From assembly GCA_018268675.1 (NCBI GenBank), contig JAFDWB010000034.1, positions 1 through 37,251 of the forward strand: a stretch of 37,251 bases of DNA. Direction: 5' to 3'. A program made the translations under genes and the position numbers. Source of the DNA: Actinomycetota bacterium. GTDB taxonomy: Bacteria; Actinomycetota; Thermoleophilia; Solirubrobacterales; 70-9. Shown here one piece after another: positions 32,968-37,251 of the stretch; position 1 is the stretch's first letter, and each line of letters starts with the position of its first letter. The notes under the pieces were generated by a model. The model searched no databases, was not told where the DNA came from, and was given only the letters and a program-made list of their open reading frames with translations.

Positions 32968-33852
32968 GTGGCGGCGGCGCTCCGCATCGCGACCCGGGGT
33001 AGCCAGCTCGCGCTGACGCAGGCGGGGACCGTCGCCGATCTGCTCGGCGACGCCGAGCTGGTCGAGGTCTCCTCCCACGGCGAGCCCGGCGACAAGTCGC
33101 GCTTCGTGCGGGCGGTCGAGCAGGCGCTGCTCGACGGGCGCGCCGACGTCGGCGTGCACTCGGCGAAGGACCTGCCGGGGGTGGAGGTCGAGGGCCTCGA
33201 GATCGCCGCGGTGCCGCCGCGCGAGGACCCGGCGGACGCCTGGATCGGGGCGGGGACCTCGCTCGCCGACGCGCCGGAGGGAGCGCGGGTCGGCACGGTC
33301 AGCCTGCGGCGGCGGGCGCAGCTTCTGGCAGCGCGGCCCGACCTGCGGGTGCTCGACCTGAACGGCAACGTCGACACGCGACTGCGCAAGCTGGCCGACG
33401 GCGAGTACGACGCGATCATCCTCGCCGCGGCGGGGCTGCGGCGGCTGGGGCGGGAGGGCGAGATCGGGTTCCGGGTGCCGGTGGACCGGATGGTCCCGGC
33501 GGCGGGCCAGGGCGCGCTGGCGCTGCAGGTGCGGGCTGACGACGAGGAGACCGCGGCGGCGGTGCGGGCGATCGGCGACGAGGTCGCCTTCGCCGAGCTG
33601 CGGGCCGAGCGCGCCTGCTTCACCCGCCTCGAGGCCGACTGCTCGACCCCGATCGGCGTCTTCGCCCAGGCCTCCCCGGAACGGCTGCGGATCGGCGCCT
33701 TCGTCGGCCTCCCCGACGGCGCCGAGTGGATCCACGACGAGCTCGACGCCGACCCGGCCGACCCCGAGGAGGCCGGCCGCGAGCTCGCCAGGCGCCTGCT
33801 CGGCGCGGGCGCCGCCGAGCTCCTCGCCCGCGCCGCGGAGCAGGGCGCGTGA
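32968..33852 (+). CDS. hemC: Hydroxymethylbilane synthase (divergent)
   Basis: 294 aa. Joins four porphobilinogen units using a dipyrromethane cofactor. IATRGSQLALTQ (7-18), VGVHSAKDLPG and SLRRRAQLLAARPDL are present, and the cofactor cysteine is C225 in LEADCSTPIG. Two normally strict spots differ: LNGNVDTRL has Asn132 where most enzymes have Arg in RGNVxTRL, and the cofactor loop is ADC rather than GGC. Since hemA and the CobA-HemD fusion sit on either side, it is still expected to work. GTG start 7 nt after hemA. Confidence 0.92.
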   Translation: MAAALRIATRGSQLALTQAGTVADLLGDAELVEVSSHGEPGDKSRFVRAVEQALLDGRADVGVHSAKDLPGVEVEGLEIAAVPPREDPADAWIGAGTSLADAPEGARVGTVSLRRRAQLLAARPDLRVLDLNGNVDTRLRKLADGEYDAIILAAAGLRRLGREGEIGFRVPVDRMVPAAGQGALALQVRADDEETAAAVRAIGDEVAFAELRAERACFTRLEADCSTPIGVFAQASPERLRIGAFVGLPDGAEWIHDELDADPADPEEAGRELARRLLGAGAAELLARAAEQGA

Positions 33853-35354
33853 GCATCCGACCGGGGGTCGTGTACCTGGTCGGGGCGGGGCCAGGGGACC
33901 CGGGGCTGATGACGGCGCGCTCGCTGGAGCTGATCGCGGCCGCCGATGTCGTCTACTACGACCGGCTGATCCCGCCGGGGGCGCTCGACGGCGCGCGCGG
34001 CGACGCCGAGCTCGTCTACGTCGGCAAGCGGCCCGGGGCGCCCGCGATGCCGCAGGAGGAGATCGGCGCGCGGCTGGTCGAGGCGGCGCGCGCCGGGCGC
34101 AGCGTGGTGCGGCTGAAGGGCGGCGACCCGTTCGTCTTCGGGCGCGGCGGCGAGGAGGGCGAAGCGCTGCGCGCGGCCGGGGTCGAGTTCGAGGTCGTGC
34201 CCGGGGTGACCGCCGGGGTCGCCGCGAGCGCCTACGCTGGGATCCCGGTCACCCACCGCGACGACGCCTCCGCGGTCGCCTTCGTCACCGGCCACGAGGA
34301 CCCCGAGAAGGCCGAGACGGCGCTCGACTGGGACGCGCTCGCCGCCTTCCCCGGCACGCTCGTCTTCTACATGGGGGTCAAACGGCTGGGCGAGAACGCG
34401 GCGGCGCTGATCGGCGCCGGGCGCGACCCCGAGCAGCCCGCGGCGGCGATCGAACGGGGCACCTGGTCCGGGCAGCGGACGGTGACCGCGACGCTCGGGA
34501 CCCTCGCCGCGGCGGTCGAGCGCGAGGCGATCGGGGCGCCGGCGCTGATCGTGATCGGCGACGTCGCGGCGCGGCGCGAGGGGCTCGAATGGCTCGAGCG
34601 GCGCCCGCTCCACGGGCGGACGGTCGTCGTCACGCGGGCGCGAGCGCAGGCGAGCGGGCTGGCGGCGACCCTGCGCGGCCTTGGCGCGCGCGTCGTCGAG
34701 CTGCCCGCGATCCGGATCGAGCCGCGCATCGAGAGCGCGGAGGTGCGCGCCGCGGTCGCCGCGGTCGGCGAGTACGCGCTCGTCTGCCTTACCAGCCCGA
34801 ACGGAGTCGACCTGCTCTTCGAGGCGCTTGCCGCCGCCGGGCGCGACGCCCGCGCGCTGGCCGGCGCGACGGTCGCGGCGATCGGCCCCGGCACCGCGCG
34901 GGTGCTCGCCCGGCACGGGATCGTCGCCGACGTCGTCCCCGAGCGCTTCGTCGCCGAGGCGCTGGTCGAGGCGCTCGCGGGGGTCGCGATCGAGGGCAGG
35001 CGGGTGCTGGTCGCGCGCGCCGCCGAGGCCCGCGACGTCCTCCCCGACGCCCTGCGCGAGCGCGGCGCGTCGGTCGACGTCGTCGCCCTGTACGAGACGG
35101 TGCGCGAGGCACCCGACCAGGACGCGGTCGCGGCGGCCCAAGCGGCCGACTACGTCACCTTCACCTCGTCATCGACCGTCCGCAACCTCACCGAGGCCCT
35201 CGGCGACCGCTTCCCCGGCAGCGCCCGGATCGTCTCCATCGGCCCGATCACGAGCGCGACGGTGCGCGAGGCCGGCCTCGAGGTCGCGGTCGAGGCCGAG
35301 CGCTACGACGTCGAGGGCCTGCTCGGCGCCCTGCTCGCCGACGCCGCGCGCTGA
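33849..35354 (+). CDS. Fused uroporphyrinogen-III methyltransferase and synthase
   Basis: 501 aa, two domains. Residues 1 to about 245 are the SAM-dependent CobA/SUMT part: VVYLVGAGPGDPGLMTARSL, VVRLKGGDPFVFGRGGEEGE and VPGVTAGVAASAYAGIPVTH. From about 252 (HGRTVVVTRARAQ) to the end is HemD, uroporphyrinogen-III synthase, with CLTSPNGVDLLF and YVTFTSSSTVRNL. The fusion makes uroporphyrinogen III and turns part of it to precorrin-2, toward sirohaem and B12. The sirohaem-dependent sulfite reductase at the other end of the window and the B12-linked mce fit this demand. GTG 33849 overlaps the hemC stop. Confidence 0.93.
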   Translation: MSIRPGVVYLVGAGPGDPGLMTARSLELIAAADVVYYDRLIPPGALDGARGDAELVYVGKRPGAPAMPQEEIGARLVEAARAGRSVVRLKGGDPFVFGRGGEEGEALRAAGVEFEVVPGVTAGVAASAYAGIPVTHRDDASAVAFVTGHEDPEKAETALDWDALAAFPGTLVFYMGVKRLGENAAALIGAGRDPEQPAAAIERGTWSGQRTVTATLGTLAAAVEREAIGAPALIVIGDVAARREGLEWLERRPLHGRTVVVTRARAQASGLAATLRGLGARVVELPAIRIEPRIESAEVRAAVAAVGEYALVCLTSPNGVDLLFEALAAAGRDARALAGATVAAIGPGTARVLARHGIVADVVPERFVAEALVEALAGVAIEGRRVLVARAAEARDVLPDALRERGASVDVVALYETVREAPDQDAVAAAQAADYVTFTSSSTVRNLTEALGDRFPGSARIVSIGPITSATVREAGLEVAVEAERYDVEGLLGALLADAAR

Positions 35355-35356
35355 GC

Positions 35357-36115
35357 GTGGAGCTGCGCGCGACGTTCGGCTCGCCGCACCGTCACTTCCG
35401 TCGCGTCGGGTCGACGAACACGGTCGCGCGTGAGCTCGCCGCGACGGGGGCGCCGCACGGGACCGTCGTCACCGCGGCCGAGCAGACGGCGGGCCGGGGA
35501 CGGCAGGGGCGCACCTGGACCGCGCCGCCCGGGGCCGCCCTTCTCTACTCGGCCGTGCTCCGGCCGCTGGAGCCGCGGCACGCGGTGCTGCCGCTCGCCG
35601 TCTCCCTCGCCGTCTGCGAGGTCGCCGAGCAGCTGCGACCGGGGATCGAGTGCAAGGTGAAGTGGCCGAACGACGTCCACCTCGACGGCCGCAAGCTGGC
35701 CGGCATCCTGATCGAGTCGCGCCCCCAGGACGGCTGGGCGGTCATCGGCGTCGGCCTGAACCTCACCATCGCCGCCGACGAGTTCCCCCCCGAGCTCCGC
35801 GACCGCGCCACCTCCCTATGGCCTCGCGCCGACGAGGCGCGGCCCCGACGCTTGTCTTCGTATGGAAGACAAGCGTCGGTGGGGGCGGCGCGGGTGGCGC
35901 TCGACGAGCGGCTCGAGGCGTGGCTGGGTGCCGAGGCCGCGACAGTGCTCGACGCGTGGCGCACGCGAGACGCGCTGCGGGGGCGCGAGGTGAGCTGGGA
36001 CCGGGGGAGCGGCGTCGCCGACGGGGTCGACGAGCGCGGGCACCTACTCGTCCGACTCGGCGATGGCGACCGGATCGCCCTCGGTGCCGGCGATGTTCAT
36101 CTGAGCGGCGTCTGA
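35357..36115 (+). CDS. birA: Biotin-[acetyl-CoA-carboxylase] ligase, group I, with in-frame palindrome
   Basis: 252 aa. Attaches biotin to carboxylase carrier domains via biotinyl-AMP. Visible: STNTVARELAATG, TAGRGRQGRTWTAPPG (adenylation loop), KWPNDVHLDGRKLAGILIES and VIGVGLNLTI. There is no N-terminal DNA-binding domain, so it cannot act as the biotin repressor. Codons for RRLSSYGRQAS (plus-strand 35846-35878) are a complete copy of the 33-bp palindrome seen at 4204. Its length of 11 codons keeps the frame. GTG start 2 nt after the preceding stop. The 3' end overlaps the convergent gene by 72 nt. Confidence 0.9.
   Translation: MELRATFGSPHRHFRRVGSTNTVARELAATGAPHGTVVTAAEQTAGRGRQGRTWTAPPGAALLYSAVLRPLEPRHAVLPLAVSLAVCEVAEQLRPGIECKVKWPNDVHLDGRKLAGILIESRPQDGWAVIGVGLNLTIAADEFPPELRDRATSLWPRADEARPRRLSSYGRQASVGAARVALDERLEAWLGAEAATVLDAWRTRDALRGREVSWDRGSGVADGVDERGHLLVRLGDGDRIALGAGDVHLSGV
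35846..35878. repeat. 33-bp perfect palindrome, copy 2, inside birA
   Basis: CGACGCTTGTCTTC (35846-35859), loop GTATG, and the exact complement (35865-35878). It is identical to 4204-4236 when inverted, and flanking GGG on the minus strand is also shared. It falls in the linker between the BirA catalytic domain and the C-terminal SH3-like part. Confidence 0.9.
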
Positions 36116-37251
36116 GTCGGCTTTCGCCGCTTTCGTCTTCGCTTTGCGTTTCGCCGCGGCTTTGGGTTTGGCGGCGGCTTTCGGTTTCGCCACTTTGGTT
36201 TTCGCGGCTTTGGCCGTTTTCGGTTTCGCTTTCGCCGCTTTGGCTTTGGCCGTTTTCGCTTTGGCTTTGCCTTTGGCGGCTTTCGCTTTCGTGTCTTTCG
36301 CCTTGGCCGCCTTCGGCTTGACGGCCTCCGCCTGCGGCTCCTCCGCGGGCGCCTGAGCCTCCGCGGGCTCGGGCTCCTCCGCCGCCGGCTCGGGCTCGCT
36401 CATCGGCTCGGGCTCGCCGGCGTCCTCCGCGGGCGCCGATCCGTTCTCGCGCCGCTCGGCCGCTTTCGCCCGGCGCCGCGAGCGCCGCCTCGACCGCTCC
36501 TCGGCCGCGGCCTCCGGGTCGCCGCCGTTGGTGGAGGCGACCTCGACCTGGGCCTCGTCCTCCCCGCTCTCCAACTCGATCACCTCGACGTCGGCGCCGG
36601 GCGCGCCGTTCTGGCCGCCCTCCGCGTCGCCGTTGCCGCCGCGCTTGCGCTTGCGCCGCCGCTTGCCGCCTTTGGGGAAGTTCCGCAGCAGCTCGCGCGC
36701 CACCGCCGAGGGTTTCCGCGCCATCCGCATCCGCGCCCCGCGCAGCACCTCCTCGCCCTCCGGCGTGTGCGAGACCGCCGCCGCCAGCAGCGACACCGCC
36801 AGCCGCCGGTCCTGTTTGCGCGCCGCGTGGACGAGCCGGCGCGCGTTTCGCCCGTGCGCCCGCCCGCTCGAGTTGACCAGCAGACCCAGCAGCCGCTTCG
36901 TCTCCGGCCAGCGCTGCACCGCGTACTCCTCGTGCAGTTCGCGGGTGTACCCGGCGAGCCGCCAGACCCACGCCTGCGCCTGGTCGCGCCGGCCGATCCG
37001 CTTGTCGATCAGCGCCTGCAGCATCGTCTTCGTCCCCGCCCGTTTGTCCTCGCGGCTCCAGGTGCCGACGATGTCGATCGCGTCGTCGAAGGCGTCGGCG
37101 TCGCCGAGGTCGGCGATCTCCCCCAGCGCTTTCAGCCGCAGCTGCGCGTTGCGGTTGCGCTGCACGCAGGTCAGCAGGAAGCGGCGGCGGAGCTCCTTGG
37201 TGCGGTCGTTCTGCAGCATCGCGCGGGCGCGCCGCCAGCCCTGCGTGTTGA
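36044..37251 (-). CDS. Protein with helical N-terminus and long Lys/Ala-rich tail; 5' end open to window edge
   Basis: At least 391 aa from ATG 37219, but the frame stays open to the window edge (reading NTQGWRRARA before that ATG), so the true start may be outside. Residues 1 to about 175 are helical and basic (RRRFLLTCVQRNRNAQLRLK, ALIDKRIGRRDQAQAWVW), perhaps HEAT-like. An acidic Glu/Pro/Ala linker follows, then about 75 residues of KAAKAKxKTAK-type repeats like histone H1 or other nucleoid-associated tails, and a short acidic end. DNA or RNA binding is likely for the tail. I do not recognise the N-terminal domain. The tail codes lysine almost only with AAA. Its last 72 nt overlap birA. 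Confidence 0.75.
   Translation of the reverse strand, partial: NTQGWRRARAMLQNDRTKELRRRFLLTCVQRNRNAQLRLKALGEIADLGDADAFDDAIDIVGTWSREDKRAGTKTMLQALIDKRIGRRDQAQAWVWRLAGYTRELHEEYAVQRWPETKRLLGLLVNSSGRAHGRNARRLVHAARKQDRRLAVSLLAAAVSHTPEGEEVLRGARMRMARKPSAVARELLRNFPKGGKRRRKRKRGGNGDAEGGQNGAPGADVEVIELESGEDEAQVEVASTNGGDPEAAAEERSRRRSRRRAKAAERRENGSAPAEDAGEPEPMSEPEPAAEEPEPAEAQAPAEEPQAEAVKPKAAKAKDTKAKAAKGKAKAKTAKAKAAKAKPKTAKAAKTKVAKPKAAAKPKAAAKRKAKTKAAKADSDAAQMNIAGTEGDPVAIAESDE

Noticed and set aside
31500-35141. A 1213-codon open frame on the minus strand
   Set aside because: It lies opposite hemA, hemC and the CobA-HemD fusion, and its translation is Arg/Ala/Asp-rich without domains. GC-rich shadow frame.

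Overview
The window is a high-GC stretch of chromosome from a probable actinobacterium. The gene style (PucR regulator, DUF1385 protein, dodecin, AbiEi-like protein, CcmABC next to HemA) suggests the Thermoleophilia/Solirubrobacterales, but that placement is inference. I see no rRNA, tRNA, transposase, phage gene or CRISPR array. The content is mostly housekeeping and nutrient metabolism.

Layout. 1-3270 (minus strand): assimilatory sulfur genes (ferredoxin-type sulfite reductase, then CysH cut by the window edge), preceded by a small leaderless operon for a 67-aa protein, a dodecin and a rhodanese. 3275-4220: a frameshifted AbiEi-like gene whose start codon lies in the loop of a perfect palindrome. 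4291-16041: a nitrogen and polyamine block. It holds alanine dehydrogenase, a PucR regulator and a class III aminotransferase (minus), divergent from a PotA-PotD-PotB-PotC transporter (plus), then an FAD amine oxidoreductase (minus) divergent from an Orn/Lys/Arg-type decarboxylase (plus). The aminotransferase and alanine dehydrogenase could form a cycle: amine plus pyruvate gives aldehyde plus alanine, and alanine returns to pyruvate plus ammonium. An aldehyde dehydrogenase lies at 27241. 16062-21168: an enolase-superfamily protein, ferritin, two tandem S51 peptidases, an ECF-type sigma factor with no ordinary start codon, and a methyltransferase. 21794-27193: a drug-efflux MFS with a divergent MarR regulator, a VOC protein, a small unknown protein, methylmalonyl-CoA epimerase, a DUF1385 protein and RarA. 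29289-36115 (plus): one run of haem and cytochrome c genes (ccmA, ccmB, ccmC, ccmD-like, hemA, hemC, a CobA-HemD fusion) ending in birA. 36044 to the end (minus): a protein with a long Lys/Ala-rich tail.

The most unusual signal is not in the proteins. Four intergenic stretches, each just after a plus-strand gene (potC, ferritin, methyltransferase, aldehyde dehydrogenase), begin with GCGTGAGGG or ACGTGAGGG and end with CCGTCCC..CTCGGGC. Between these frames they carry different sets of long hairpins. Two copies share further blocks, and one stem shows paired changes that keep its pairing. Separately, an identical 33-bp palindrome occurs twice: at the start of the broken AbiEi-like gene and, inverted, in frame inside birA. 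Many genes also have a -10-like hexamer 6-9 nt before the start codon and no ribosome binding site, which points to widespread leaderless mRNAs.
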